A stretch of 64,000 bases of DNA from Stictocephala bisonia (Eukaryota; Arthropoda; Insecta; Hemiptera; Membracidae), in contig JAQJVL010000057.1 of the NCBI GenBank assembly GCA_035578905.1, forward strand, positions 2,356,001 through 2,420,000. Direction: 5' to 3'. The translations under genes and the position numbers were made by a program. Position 1 is the first letter of the stretch. Every line of letters starts with the position of its first letter. Below are positions 1-12,680 of this stretch, piece after piece. The notes under the pieces were generated by a model. The model had not been told where the DNA came from and did no database searches. It saw only the letters and a list, made by a program, of their open reading frames with translations.

Positions 1-937
1 TTAAATGCGACTTAATGTTTACGAGTGGTTTGGTTGGTACCAACCCTCTGAGAAGTTTGGTTGGTAGCTTTTAAATAAATATAGACCACTAATAACAATT
101 ATATTTTTTCAATTCTCTTACCGCCCAAATTTGCAGTTTCTTATTGACTGTTCATCTACTCTCACCCTCCATTGCCGTTATGGTTCACCCACTCTCCATA
201 TTACCGAGATAAAGTCAGAAAACTTGTTCTTAAGTCTTTTTATAATCTTTCTATTTTAACCTCTCAACTTAAAAACAACGTCTCAATTTATTTCCATCAC
301 AGATCCCCCAGGATCTCTCATCCACAGTTTTACCAGGAGTCACAAATCCTCCCGATCCTGCGTAGCCTCGTACCACCCCTTGAGTAAGCCCCGGGCATCT
401 CCAGGTGTCGTTATACTCGATAAGCTCTCCCCAGAAAATTAGCATTCCCTCGGGAAAATCGAGCATGAAAATCGTTAGGCCGAGTTGCCTGCATACTAAC
501 GGCGCTAGCACGTGACGGAACAAGGGGAGTAACAGTGTTGTTACTAACTTTCGGAAATACGTTTTTGGACAAACTTACACGATTTTTTTAAAATTATCTC
601 AGAGCAAGTTTGTAATTAAAGATAGAGAGCTACCCATTTTAGACATGCACTTTCATACGCTAATCTTATCTCGTATGTGTATCTTGAGAGAAAGTAATGT
701 GTTCGTGCATGATGTCGTATTTAAAAATTCATGCTGATTTCGTAAAGTAAAACTTTTAAATAGTTAATAAATGTTTCATCGTCCACGTGGAGAAAACTTT
801 TAATAATCCTTATTAGCTTCCTAATCAGGTTTAATATATTGGAAATTACCTTATTACGAGCTATTTAAAGTTACAAACATGTTTTTTAGAAATCAATTTC
901 AATAATATATGCTTCTTTTTTATTTATATTGTACTGG
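1..937. other. Non-coding; GC-richer patch at 280-540
   Basis: No convincing gene. Most is AT-rich. The patch at about 280-540 is GC-richer and has weak overlapping open frames on both strands (71 and 84 codons) that look neither like a known protein nor like a repeat. It could be conserved non-coding sequence or a remnant exon; the sequence alone does not decide. Confidence 0.4.
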
Positions 938-1312
938 CGGATCTTTTCCGTTATACGTATACCACTATTTAATGTCGGATCTTTTCCGTTATGTGTCAGC
1001 AATCCCAAAATATTTCCATATACATCGCGCCGCGGCAGTTATGGTTAGGTTAGGTTAGCATAGCCTATTGTAGGATGTTTTTACAAATTACAGGTTCATT
1101 CTACAATATAATAATCTAACCTAACCATAACTGCCGCGGCGCGATGTATATGGGCGGCCTCGATGTATTGGGATTCTAAAGGTTGAAAATGAGGAAAACA
1201 TGTTTTAAATCAATAAATTGAATACCGTGTTCCGTTATTTATACCAAACAATGGTTAAAATGTATTATTCAATATATTTAAATAGTGGTATACGTATAAC
1301 GGAAAAGATCCG
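938..1312. mobile_element. Nested palindromic (foldback/MITE-like) element
   Basis: Two sets of inverted repeats are nested. The outer arms are 938-972 and about 1278-1312, sharing the core ATCTTTTCCGTTATACGTAT in opposite orientation. The inner arms are 1016-1053 and 1115-1153, about 38 bp and essentially perfect, containing CGCGCCGCGGCAGTTATGG. A second partial copy of the outer motif lies at 974-990. The inner arms end in two TTAGG units facing the 61-bp loop. No coding capacity. This fits a non-autonomous DNA transposon with a second palindrome inside, or one composite foldback element. Confidence 0.7.
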
Positions 1313-2440
1313 TACTGGCTACTCAAGGTCCCCAACGGATATTGAGATCCGGAGGTTGACACTTCTGGGGGTCGACAATTCCACCTAATTACAGTTTTTG
1401 GAAGTTAGTGCTTTTAACATTGAATTTTTGGATTCCAGGGATGAACTATTCTGAGTACCCTGTACAACAAATGAAAAGTAAACCAAAATCTACAAAACTG
1501 ATCACAAAAAAATCAGGATTTCTGAACAAATAAAAAAAAATAAAAATAAAAAAAATAATAGATGGTACTTTTAATATCCTTTTAACTAAAGGTTAACTAT
1601 AAATAAAATTGTTTCTAGTTCATCAAAATTGCTAAGCCAATTACAAGATAAGAGTATCTTATGAGTTTATCCATACTATAACCTGTCTGTGGCAAATTTC
1701 ATTAAAATCTGTTGTTTTTTGCATGATTGAGTAACAACTATCCAAATATGTAGAATTTCACATTTATAATATTCTATAAGTAGAATTACACAATGTTGAG
1801 AGTAGCTTCAATTATTTTTAATTTAATTAAGGCCCGCTTTAGTTTGGCTACCTACATATGTATAACATAATTTTTATGATGATAACATATTGTTTGATTA
1901 CTAATAGGTCTATAAGCAATTCTTTTAGAAAAAGTTAACAAATAATAAATTGAATATAAAATTTTTTTAATTCTATACCTATAAAAAATGAAATAAATTG
2001 GTTCTCTTATTGATTTTTGTAATTTGTTTTATTCAAAATAACATTGTTTTCCTCGTGAAAAATGTAATAACCTTCCACATGTATGATTGGGAATTCAATC
2101 TATGTTTGAATTCCCATTCAATCTATGTTGTTCTATGTTTTTGATGTTGTATGAAATTATTCACTAAGTTATAATTAATTACTATATTAGTATTTTGAGA
2201 ATTCATTGTTTTATTTTTATATAAAATGTTGTAATTTCAATCTTTTCTTAAAACCAATGAAGCAATTTTTTATTAATCACATGTAATAGTTTAGTATTCA
2301 TTACATTATGGAAACAATCCTGTTGAACCAAAAACTAAATTATGCTATCAAATTAGTCAGCTCAAAAGATTTTTTGAGTATCGGTCGATAACAATTGCAA
2401 TTCAGTAAAAAATATCATCACTGTCACAATCATTGTCATG
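1313..2440. other. AT-rich, no gene; small hairpin at 2088-2116
   Basis: No gene seen. The stretch 1660-1790 has the phrase AAATTTCATTAAAATC, common in insect non-autonomous transposons, and may be a decayed fragment. At 2088-2116 an 11-bp perfect inverted repeat (TGGGAATTCAA and its complement) surrounds a 7-base loop, and ATTCAATCTATGTT is directly repeated there. Confidence 0.4.
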
Positions 2441-2790
2441 GAGGAGCAATCTATTCAAAGAAGGGAGAAATACGCCCCCTTGTAATAAAGTTGCCGCAAG
2501 TAAATCGACAGGCTTCGTGCAGGAAATAATAACCGAATGAGGGGGCAATAATTCAATACATTAGAAGCAGGTTTATCTCGGGAGTAGCGATAAATTACAA
2601 AATGTAAAAACACGCCGTCAAAAAAATTAGTTTGGGAAATAAATTCAGACCTGAGGCAATGTATCTGAACCCCTGAGGTAATTTTCAGCCCTCTCGTAGT
2701 GAATAAAGCAATGCTAATTTGGCGGGGGACTTAGTGTGGGCCGCTGCCAGCAGATAGCGCGGGAGTCGAGCAGTCTGCAGACAGTCTCTT
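2440..2790. other. GC-richer non-coding island
   Basis: Composition changes from AT-rich to mixed, with GC-rich runs at 2720-2770. No open frame of note and no repeat relationship to the rest of the window. It could be regulatory or conserved non-coding DNA; this rests on composition only. Confidence 0.25.
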
Positions 2791-2914
2791 AGCTGTACAG
2801 TATTTCGTGTAATATATTTGATTAATTAAAAAGTTATTTCATGGATATGGAGGAGTGAAGAGTAGAATTCACATTTACTACATCTTGTTCCGGAAATATA
2901 TATACATACATAGT

Positions 2915-3560
2915 AGGGAACACCCCTGCACCCTCCGAGTGCCAATCCCGTCACTCGCTGTGATCGTGACACCTTGGCCTGTGATTTTTTACTAAAAATA
3001 GTAGTAGCTATACTGTACTAACTAAAATAATAATAATTTATAAAGTTATTTATAGTGCCTCACTCACTGCACTTGAGTTGCAACCTATTCACTGTCTAAT
3101 TAAAAACACCCAATGTTACTATTTAGCCTATTTCAAAAGTTAAATGTAATTTATTTTATTTAACAGCGATGATTACAGACACACAGACAGACATGTATTC
3201 GCTTTTTTTATTATTTATAGATCAAACAAAACTTCCACTGAAACAATCATACTTACTGTCTCTAATATTAAGAAACCTCTATAACCTTCTCAGTATTATA
3301 AACATCAATTATTTTTATATTCCAACAACTGTCAAAATTTAATAAACGTCATATTTTCATTTGAACAGCTGTTGAATTTAAATCTCTCTCCATGTTATCC
3401 TTAAGGCCGAAAAAAGTACTTTGAGGATTCAGGGTAAAACTATTTAACAATGAAGACGTTATTGCACAACTACGAATAGTGACCAGTTGTTTGATCGTTA
3501 AAATTGATCAAGAAATATGGGAAGACTTACGTTAGTAAAAACGGCTTCACTTATTATGTA
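2915..3560 (-). mobile_element. Dispersed Helitron-like family H1, copy 1
   Basis: Shares blocks in the same order with 4857-5165, 41421-42205 and 47490-47870: the phrase ACCCCTGCAC at one end, then GTCACTCGCTG, an ACAGACAGACATGTATTC block, an AACAGCTG block and GGCCGAAAAA. Read on the minus strand, copy 2 ends in a small GC hairpin followed by CTAG before a T, the usual Helitron 3' terminus. Here that hairpin has decayed to four base pairs. No coding sequence. Family membership is seen directly; the Helitron label is an inference. Confidence 0.55.
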
Positions 3561-3725
3561 AATTGATTTATTGTATCACTTTTTAATAGAAATAAGTCAC
3601 GTATTTTATCATATTATAGCTGTTTGAAACTCGGCATATAGTGCACCCTTTAGAATCTCTGCACCAATATTTATGACGTTACGATTTGATGCCGCACACT
3701 ACTTAGTCCAAAGACTACAATAAAC

Positions 3726-3795
3726 CATATTTAAAGTTTCATATATTTAACCATAAAATACATATTTAAAGTTTCATATATTTAACCATAAAATA
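3726..3795. repeat. 35-bp tandem duplication
   Basis: The block beginning CATATTTAAAGTTTCATAT is present twice head to tail with period 35. It is purely AT-rich and lies next to a copy of dispersed family F2. Confidence 0.7.
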
Positions 3796-3814
3796 TATAT
3801 ACTCAAATTTTTAA

Positions 3815-3910
3815 AGGTCCGCTAGAATAGATCTTCACCTTTCAAATTACACTATTTCACTATTCGTTGAAATAGGAACCCATGTTATTGGCGTTTTTCG
3901 CGGAGGAAAG
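3815..3910 (-). repeat. Dispersed family F2, partial copy 1
   Basis: On the minus strand this segment aligns by eye with 16830-17140 and 57941-58265: CCGCGAAAAACGC, then a GTTTCTATTTC-like block, then TCTAGCGGACC corresponding to TCTAGTGGTCC. Function unknown; probably a fragment of a non-autonomous transposon. Confidence 0.5.
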
Positions 3911-3929
3911 CGCGAGAAAAAGTTACTAC

Positions 3930-4856
3930 AAACACCTATGGGTGACAGAAAAACGCTAAAATTGTCTGTAAGATGGTGTTTGCCTATGAGTTTTCACAAT
4001 AGCAGGTTTAATCTATGTATTATTTCTTGCGCAGTCCATAATCAAATCTAGAACACTTTGCATGTAATTCATGTGCTGTAAGTCTTTAATTACCTTATTA
4101 GATCAACGAACTCAGACGACGCAATAAAAGGTAGCTAAATATTTACGACTCGGATGCCACGGTGAACAGTGGAGTTCTTGTCTCAGCTAGTTATCACTAC
4201 AGTTAGTAACTTCAGAGATGTTGTCTGCGCGCCGTGGCATAAGAAGACGCAATGAAACACATTAGAACACTGCGAGTATTGCCTATTCACGGAATTTGCC
4301 TTTTCATGGTCACCATATTGAATTGAAAGCAAATAAAAATACGCTGAAAATATGAGGGTTTATTTTTTACGAAGTACCTGCATACCATGGTTCATGACAA
4401 AAGGTCAGTGTTTGACTGTGACCTATTTGTAAACAACGAACAACAATTATTCGAAGGTTACACAATGAAAGAGTTGCATAGTCAAAATTCTTAATTCTTG
4501 GTGGAACCGAATCAAAGTTTTTTGTACAACTTTCTAAATTTTATGTGAGTGCCCTCTCAAGATTCTATGTACATACTACACTTAGGGCATTCTTTATTTA
4601 TTTTAAATTTTGATGACAATAATAAACAACACATATACTTATTATGTAAAATATACGCAAGATGTATAGAGGCTATAGTAAATGAAACTATTGTGATAAT
4701 TGTTTTTAATTTGTAAATTGTCTATTAACCTACCGATATGTGAAGTTTGATTACTGATATGAATCAACCTTTATAAAAACTGTTGTGTGAATTACAAATA
4801 ATCTATTCGCATATATTTATTAAAATAGATTTGACTTATTTTCATGTTTAATATTA
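3930..4856. other. AT-rich, no gene seen
   Basis: No open frame or RNA gene supported. A mildly GC-richer patch at 4120-4290 contains no recognisable domain. Confidence 0.4.
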
Positions 4857-5165
4857 CTAGGGGATACCCCTGCACGCTTCGCGTGCCAACTCCATCACTC
4901 GCTGCGCACGTGACACCTCGGCCTTCGCCCTCGGCATGTAACTGTTGACTTCATATATTAGTAAGTAAACTGTATTAAGTTAAATCACGCTATTTAAATT
5001 CATTTACACTCACTGCACTTGATTTTCACTCTATTTATAGTATAATAACTATAAAAAACCAATGTTATTATAATGCATGTTTCAAATTATTTACTTTTAT
5101 TCAACAGCTGATGATAATATACAGACAGACAGACATGTATTCACTCTTTTATAATTAACTTACAA
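4857..5165 (-). mobile_element. Dispersed Helitron-like family H1, copy 2 (best 3' end)
   Basis: On the minus strand the end reads GCACGC-GAA-GCGTGC (4872-4886), then AGGGGTATCCCCTAG followed by T: a terminal hairpin just before CTAG|T, as in Helitron 3' ends. Upstream on that strand are the GTCACTCGCTG-like, CACTCACTGCACTTGA and ACAGACAGACATGTATTC blocks shared with copy 1. No protein is encoded, so it would be non-autonomous. Confidence 0.55.
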
Positions 5166-5239
5166 TATTTTACTGTGCTGCTCTCTATTTTACTGTGTTG
5201 AGCAGAAATCTTCAATGTAAACATAGATTGAGTTTGGTA

Positions 5240-5512
5240 TCAAATGAAAGGTCTAGTCAAGAGAAATTAATTGAGGCAACCCACACTTCGAAAGGTTTAT
5301 CCTTTCCAGAGTAGTGGCCATTTGAATTTCAAAGAAACCAATTTAAACAAATTGTTTCTCCGTTATTTAACGGTTTAAAGTAAATTATCCTGATAAAAAT
5401 TATACTTTATAGGAAAAGATTATTTTAAAAATTATCAAACTATCTGTGCAAAAAATAACGTTGTTGTAAAAGCGTTACCATATTTTTGTCCACCCTGTAT
5501 ATAAAACGTATA
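5240..5512. repeat. Decayed interspersed repeat ending CACCCTGTATA
   Basis: The segment ends in CACCCTGTATATA (5491-5503), complementary to TATACAGGGTG at 60118 and close to TACAGGGTG at 12547. A GTGGCCATTTGAATTTC block inside resembles the AAATGGCGGCC blocks near 14040 and 60395. Likely one superfamily of old interspersed repeats; the class is not determined. Confidence 0.3.
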
Positions 5513-6119
5513 AAAAACGAATTTTTATTCATGCGATCGTCAAACAAATCACAGAGAAGGTTTTAGTTTTAAGCTTGGATTTATTCACATCCCACCTACA
5601 GCACTCGTTCACCGCACGGATCTATAAAATTTCAGTGATATTATAATGGAAGTTTAAAAATGATTTATTTAATTATACTGTACGCAGCTGCACAAGAAAA
5701 TGTACCAGTCCGATCTGAATTCGAAATAAAGATACTTAGCCCCGAGCCTGTCCACAGTCACTCGTCCGTTTGAACACCGAGGGATAGTTTTTAATTCAAT
5801 CCCTATTTGAAGTGTGGTTCCGTATGACACATTTAAATCTCATAAGTTTTAACTTACAAATGGAGGGCTACGTTTAGTCCACTTTATGTCACACCTGCTG
5901 TGAATCCACAAACTATATTATCAATTTAAGTTTCTTATAAAACACAGGATCTTCAACTCAGCGCTGAGCAGTTAAATAATACATACTAAAACAAATTATT
6001 GTATATTTTTCAATATTATTTTAGAATTAGTAAAGTTACTGGTATTTTAATATTATTTAAAGTGGTTTATATCTTTTTTCATGTGATGCGGAGGTATAAT
6101 ACATGAAAAATGGCCATTT
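5513..6119. other. No gene seen
   Basis: Mixed AT-rich sequence without a supported open frame, RNA gene or repeat. Confidence 0.4.
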
Positions 6120-6531
6120 TTAAATGGCTATTCACCATAGTCAACATAGAAGAGTTGCTGAATTGAACATAACTTCATGGGTAAAAAGAATTATTTATTT
6201 ATATGATTATTGTACTTTGTTATTGTAGCTGTTGTATAATTTGTTTTATGTACCATATGACTATTTTGTGTCTAGTTTTTTGAGTTTTATAAAGACAAAC
6301 TGTTATTTAAGACTGCACTGATTATATTTACCATAGAAAAACATAGTTAAATTCTGATGACAGCAGGTTATGTTATTAAATATGAAGGAACCTCAAAACA
6401 GGCTTGCCTTTGAGGCCCTATTGTTTCCCTTTATGTGGGTTGATTTATAGTATAGAATGGAATTATTGTATATGAGATGTATTGATTATACCTACATTTG
6501 AGGAAATAAATTATTCTTGATTCTTGAATTG
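6120..6531 (+). mobile_element. 3' end of a LINE-type retroelement
   Basis: Ends in GAGGAAATAAATTATTCTTG followed by ATTCTTGA, an AATAAA signal running into a short TTGATTC-type tail with no long poly(A). Upstream are CAGGCTTGCCTTTGAGGCCC and GTTGATTT, which look like the 3' region of insect non-LTR elements. Only the untranslated tail is present; the element is 5'-truncated. Confidence 0.45.
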
Positions 6532-6689
6532 ATCACTACTAAATAAAATCAATATTGAAATCAATTTCTTGAATCAAATAAAACAATGTTAACGTTTTTC
6601 AAACTTATATTCACAATTAAACAACGCACAATTAAAAAGAATGTTTTTCATTGTTTTTCATTGTTGCAGTTTGTTTTGTTTACAGCAGT

Positions 6690-6960
6690 AAAGGTAGAAA
6701 AATCACAAATGAGGTCGGCCTATTACGTAAATGATACATGCGCGATACGGATGCGCACTTGCCTGTGGCAACCTCTTGTATATAAGCGTTGTTACTAACC
6801 AAGCTTCTTAGTTTCATTATTATTGTAAACACACGACCTGTAAATCAGCTGTTCCTGTAATTTGTAAATCAGCTGACGTGGAAGTAAACAAGTTTGCCAA
6901 TCAACCAACGTGAGACCATAAATAAAGTTTCAATCCTGCCAACCTCTCGGTTTCAATCGG
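6690..6960 (+). promoter_or_regulatory. Possible promoter or solo-LTR-like segment
   Basis: TATATAAG lies at about 6777-6784, and AATAAAG about 140 bases downstream at 6921. The short ORF at 6586-6798 has no recognisable product. The TATA-to-polyadenylation arrangement would fit an LTR, but clear TG..CA ends, target duplications and a primer-binding site were not found. A chance arrangement is possible. Confidence 0.2.
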
Positions 6961-7335
6961 GTCTAGTCGACCCATGAGAGGCGGCTCCGTCTCCTAGCAA
7001 CGGCACGACGTAATCGGAAACTTAGGGAATGAATTTCACCACCTTCCCAAGTCTATTAACTCAAAACTCATTTAAACTTGGCAATTGAATTAACAAATCG
7101 AGTTTGGATCAGTATCAGCGTTATCTACCAGCCCTTCGCACGACTTCCTAAACTCTTTTATACACTTGGAGAACCGCTGTTTAGTATCTGCTCTCGCTCT
7201 AACACAATATCACATTTTTCTTTAAACATCTCCAAGTAAAACTGTTCCATATTGCTTTTAATGTTTTAGAATATTTCTATTCTTATGTAAAGCTTATTTA
7301 TATTATATTTTGATTGATGTAATTGTGTTTTCAAG

Positions 7336-8553
7336 TCAAATCAAATCCTTTATTAACAAATAATATTTGTTACAATTAATTATACATTCTATTTGTACAA
7401 ATGTTGTGTCTTGTCAAATTAACTATAACTACTACTGATATAATACTGTATCAATTAATTAATAGTTATTATAAATCTTGTACTATGGACATGTGAGGTA
7501 GTCGAATGTATGAAATAGTAATAATTTATGAATACTCAAAATATATTTAATCATACATTGAGTAATGTTGCCAAATGGATAAAATTGTTATATGTAAATT
7601 AAAATAATTTAAATCAATCAAAACTTAGAACTTTCCATATTAAGATAATCCTTTACACTATAGAAGGCATGCGAAAGAAGAAAGGACTTTACTAAATTTT
7701 TAAATGTTGTTTTCGTTTTTAATTTTTAGTGGCAATTTGTTAAAAATGTAATCCCATGTAAGCTGGGCCTGTTTCATATTTTGACGTTCTATGATTTGGG
7801 TAGCATAGTGCCTCCCCATGCCTTGAATTTTATGAATGGAAATTTCCTATTTTGGCTGGTATCAATATTTTTTAATGTAAAAATTAAAACCTCTAATATA
7901 TAAAGGGAATGAATGGTCATTATTTTATTTTCTATAAACAGGCTTTTGCATGAATGAGAGTCAGTGACGTCGAAAATTACCATTAGGATCTTTTTTTGTC
8001 ATTTAAGGACTCTTTTTAGAGAGGATGAACCTCCCCAGATAGCCAATCCATAACGAATTATGCTCTCACAATAAGCTCGGTACACGTCAAGAAGGATATC
8101 TCTACTACACGAAGCTTTTAATATTCGTATTGCAAAAGTACCTAAATTAATACGACGCATGTATTTTTCGATGTGCGGTCTCCAGCAAACAGTCTCGTCA
8201 ACAGTCACACTGAGGAACACTACAGATGTGTCGTTCTGTAGAGTTTGTTTAGGGTTCACAATTATGTCGTCACAAATAGTATGTGATTTATTTTTTGTAG
8301 TGAAATTAATGTATTTTGTTTTATTAATGTTTAACAAAAAAACATTCATTTACCTCAAAGACCACCCGAGAACACTTGCTCTCAAATCAATTGCATCTCT
8401 ACTTGAAAACAATAGAGAAACATCATCAGCGTGCATCACTATATTTGCATTGTTCTCTGTACTAGATAGATCGTTTATATAAAGTAAAAAGAGAATAGGG
8501 GAGATAATGCAACCCTGTGGAACACCCATATACAACTCGGCCCAAGAAGACTC
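7336..8553 (-). pseudogene. LINE (Jockey/CR1-like) reverse transcriptase, 5'-truncated and broken
   Basis: On the minus strand the frame opens at 8553 within the RT domain. It shows GVPQGCIISPILFLLYINDL and then HADD in place of the catalytic YADD. An in-frame TAA at 8350-8352 interrupts it; the same frame resumes to 7999 with LNINKTKYINF, RPHIE and YRAYCESIIRYGLAIWG, typical of the RT thumb and C-terminal region. A frameshift follows, and 7789-7983 continues with SLYILEVLIFTLKN. The C-terminal YMGLHFFNKLP block is near 7720-7780. The 3' end at about 7336 has a TTTGATTTGACT tail, also seen at 62222. The N-terminal endonuclease and fingers are absent. Dead on arrival or long inactive; the family is recognised, the exact clade is not. 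Confidence 0.85.
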
Positions 8554-8585
8554 ACAGGAGTGATGAGGACCAAATCACTCCTGTG
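8553..8585. repeat. Hairpin at the LINE truncation point
   Basis: CACAGGAGTGAT (8553-8564) is followed nine bases later by its exact complement ATCACTCCTGTG (8574-8585). RT homology stops at the inner edge of this inverted repeat, so it may mark the integration or 5'-inversion junction. Confidence 0.6.
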
Positions 8586-9202
<617 letters not shown>

Positions 9203-9289
9203 CACGCTCAAGTGACTAATAGCCAAGCTAATTGTACATCAAATAGTCACCCGAGCTCATTCTCTTATTTGAAATTAATCGCTAATTGA

Positions 9290-12194
9290 TAGCAGCACAG
9301 GCTCGCCTTGGACTGTCTGTTTCCATAGTCAATGGGTTTGTTGATGTGGCAACAAGTCAGTGAATCACAATATTATACGCTTATAGAGGGGTGGATCGTC
9401 AATGTGGAATCCACGATAAAAGCTCGCCTTCGACTGTCCGTTTTGATAGTCAATGGGTTTGTTGATGTGGCAACAAGTCAGTGAATCACAATATTATACG
9501 CTTATAGAGGGGAGGATCATCAATGTGGAATCCACGATACAGGCTCGCCTTGGACTGTCCGTTTTGATAGTCAATGGGTTTGTTGATGTGGCAACAAGTC
9601 AGTGAATCACAATATTATACGCTTATAGAGGGGTGGATCGTCAATGTGAAATCCACGATAAAAGCTCGCCTTCGACTGTCCGTTTTGATAGTCAATGGGT
9701 TTGTTGATGTGGCAACAAGTCAGTGAATCACAATATTATACACTTATAGAGAGGGGTGGATCGTCAATGTGGAATCCACGATACAGGCTCGCCTTGGACT
9801 GTCCGTTTTGATAGTCAATGGGTTTGTTGATGTGGCAACAAGTCAGTGAATCACAATATTATACGCTTATAGAGAGGGGTGGATCGTCAATGTGGAATCC
9901 ACGATACAGGCTCGCCTTGGACTGTCCGTTTTGATAGTCAATGGGTTTGTTGATGTGGCAACAAGTCAGTGAATCACAATATTATACGCTTATAGAGGGG
10001 AGGATCATCAATGTGGAATCCACGATACAGGCTCGCCTTGGACTGTCCGTTTTGATAGTCAATGGGTTTGTTGATGTGGCAACAAGTCAGTGAATCACAA
10101 TATTATACGCTTATAGAGGGGAGGATCATCAATGTGGAATCCACGATACAGGCTCGCCTTGGACTGTCCGTTTTGATAGTCAATGGGTTTGTTGATGTGG
10201 CAACAAGTCAGTGAATCACAATATTATACGCTTATAGAGGGGAGGATCATCAATGTGGAATCCACAAAACAGGCTCGCCTTCGACTGTCCGTTTTGATAG
10301 TCAATGGGTTTGTTGATGTGGCAACAAGTCAGTGAATCACAATATTATACGCTTATAGAGGGGAGGATCATCAATGTGGAATCCACGATACAGGCTCGCC
10401 TTGGACTGTCCGTTTTGATAGTCAATGGATTTGTTGATGTGGCAACAAGTCAGTGAATCACAATATTATACGCTTATAGAGGGGAGGATCATCAATGTGG
10501 AATCCACGATACAGGCTCGCCTTGGACTGTCCGTTTTGATAGTCAATGGGTTTGTTGATGTGGCAACAAGTCAGTGAATCACAATATTATACGCTTATAG
10601 AGGGGAGGATCATCAATGTGGAATCCTCGATAAAAGCTCGCCTTCGACTGTCCGTTTTGATAGTCAATGGGTTTGTTGATGTGGCAACAAGTCAGTGAAT
10701 CACAATATTATACGCTTATAGAGGGGAGGATCGTCAATGTGGAATCCACGATAAAAGCTCGCCTTCGACTGTCCGTTTTGATAGTCAATGGGTTTGTTGA
10801 TGTGGCAACAAGTCAGTGAATCACAATATTATACGCTTATAGAGGGGAGGATCATCAATGTGGAATCCACGATAAAAGCTCGCCTTCGACTGTCCGTTTT
10901 GATAGTCAATGGGTTTGTTGATGTGGCAACAAGTCAGTGAATCACAATATTATACGCTTATAGAGGGGAGGACCATCAATGTGGAATCCACGATAAAAGC
11001 TCGCCTTCGACTGTCCGTTTTGATAGTCAATGGGTTTGTTGATGTGGCAACAAGTCAGTGAATCACAATATTATACGCTTATAGAGGGGAGGACCATCAA
11101 TGTGGAATCCACGATAAAAGCTCGCCTTCGACTGTCCGTTTTGATAGTCAATGGGTTTGTTGATGTGGCAACAAGTCAGTGAATCACAATATTATACGCT
11201 TATAGAGGGGAGGATCATCAATGTGGAATCCACGATACAGGCTCGCCTTGGACTGTCCGTTTTGATAGTCAATGGGTTTGTTGATGTGGCAACAAGTCAG
11301 TGAATCACAATATTATACGCTTATAGAGGGGAGGATCATCAATGTGGAATCCACGATAAAAGCTCGCCTTCGACTGTCCGTTTTGATAGTCAATGGGTTT
11401 GTTGATGTGTCAACAAGTCAGTGAATCACAATATTATACGCTTATAGAGGGGAGGATCATCAATGTGGAATCCACGATACAGGCTCGCCTTGGATTGTCC
11501 GTTTTGATAGTCAATGGGTTTATTGATGTGGCAACAAGTCAGTGAATCACAATATTATACGCTTATAGAGGGGAGGACCATCAATGTGGAATCCACGATA
11601 CAGGCTCGCCTTGGACTGTCCGTTTTGATAGTCAATGGGTTTGTTGATGTGGCAACAAGTCAGTGAATCACAATATTATACGCTTATAGAGGGGAGGATC
11701 ATCAATGTGGAATCCACGATAAAAGCTCGCCTTTGACTGTCCGTTTTGATAGTCAATGGGTTTGTTGATGTGGCAACAAGTCAGTGAATCACAATATCAT
11801 ACGCTTGTAGAGGGGAGGATCATCAATGTGGAATCCACGATAAAAGCTCGCCTTCGACTGTCCGTTTTCATAATCAATGGGTTTATTGATGTGGCAACAA
11901 GTCAGTTAATCACAATATTATACGCTTATAGAGGGGTGGATCGTCAATGTGGAATCCGCGATAAAAGCTCGCCTTCGACTGTCCGTTTTCATAATCAATG
12001 GGTTTATTGATGTGGCAACAAGTCAGTGAATCACAATATTATACGCTTATAGAGGGGTGGATCGTCAATGTGGAATCCGCGATAAAAGCTCGCCTTCGAC
12101 TGTCCGTTTTGATAGTCAATGGGTTTATTGATGTGGCAACAAGTCAGTGAATCACAATATTATACGCTTATAGAGGGGAGGATCATCAATGTGG
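9290..12194. repeat. 121-bp minisatellite, 24 copies
   Basis: The marker GCTCGCC occurs at 9301, 9422, 9543, 9664, 9787, 9910 and then every 121 bases to 12088, giving 24 units. Two intervals are 123 because of an extra GA in GAGAGGGG. Units fall into two main types, GATACAGGCTCGCCTTGG and GATAAAAGCTCGCCTTCG, mixed along the array. The last units (from about 11846) diverge with TTTTCATAATCAATGG. The array contains GTTGATGTGGCAACAAGTC. Short ORFs in it are not genes. Confidence 0.97.
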
Positions 12195-12239
12195 TAAGGG
12201 TCTGGGAAGGAACAAAACATATAAGAAAGGTGGCAAAAA

Positions 12240-12480
12240 GAACAATGAAGTAATTAACAGAGATAAATAAATGACAGATCTTTCAGTACACATATGGATA
12301 GAGGTAATCCGACTGATTACCATTTACCTTTCACAGCATCATCCCCTCCATGATGGTGATGTCAACTCCTAGTAACTGTATCAGCTGAGATGCCCATCTC
12401 CCTCTAATCAACCTAACCATCTTCAATCACACACCACCCATCCCCCTGTATCGGCACTGCCCTGATGATATAATTAGTTA
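12240..12480. repeat. Flank repeat F4, copy 1 (downstream of the 121-bp array)
   Basis: Resembles 22738-22985, just downstream of the 17-bp satellite, in colinear blocks: AGATAAATAAAT, CCGACTGATTACCA, ATGTCAACTCCTAGTAACTG, CCATCTCCCTCT and AACCTAACCATCTTCAATCA. Diverged, so only moderately certain. It may be part of an element that carries or seeds tandem arrays. Confidence 0.4.
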
Positions 12481-12680
12481 CCTAACTCGTCTATCAGAGA
12501 AACGCGTCTCACTCTCAGCAGCAACGACAGTGTATACAGATTATACAGGGTGTTTCAGAACCCTCTACCAACCTTTTGAGGTATTGATTCTGGGCTAAGA
12601 GTGAATTTAAATATCTCATTTAATGGGGAAGACAAAGGTTGTTGGACATTTGCTATCATTACGTGAAAATTACCAATCAA

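Noticed and set aside
269..523. 84-codon minus-strand ORF as a gene
   Set aside because: No recognisable domain, an overlapping frame on the other strand and no splice or promoter context; kept only as a GC-richer patch.
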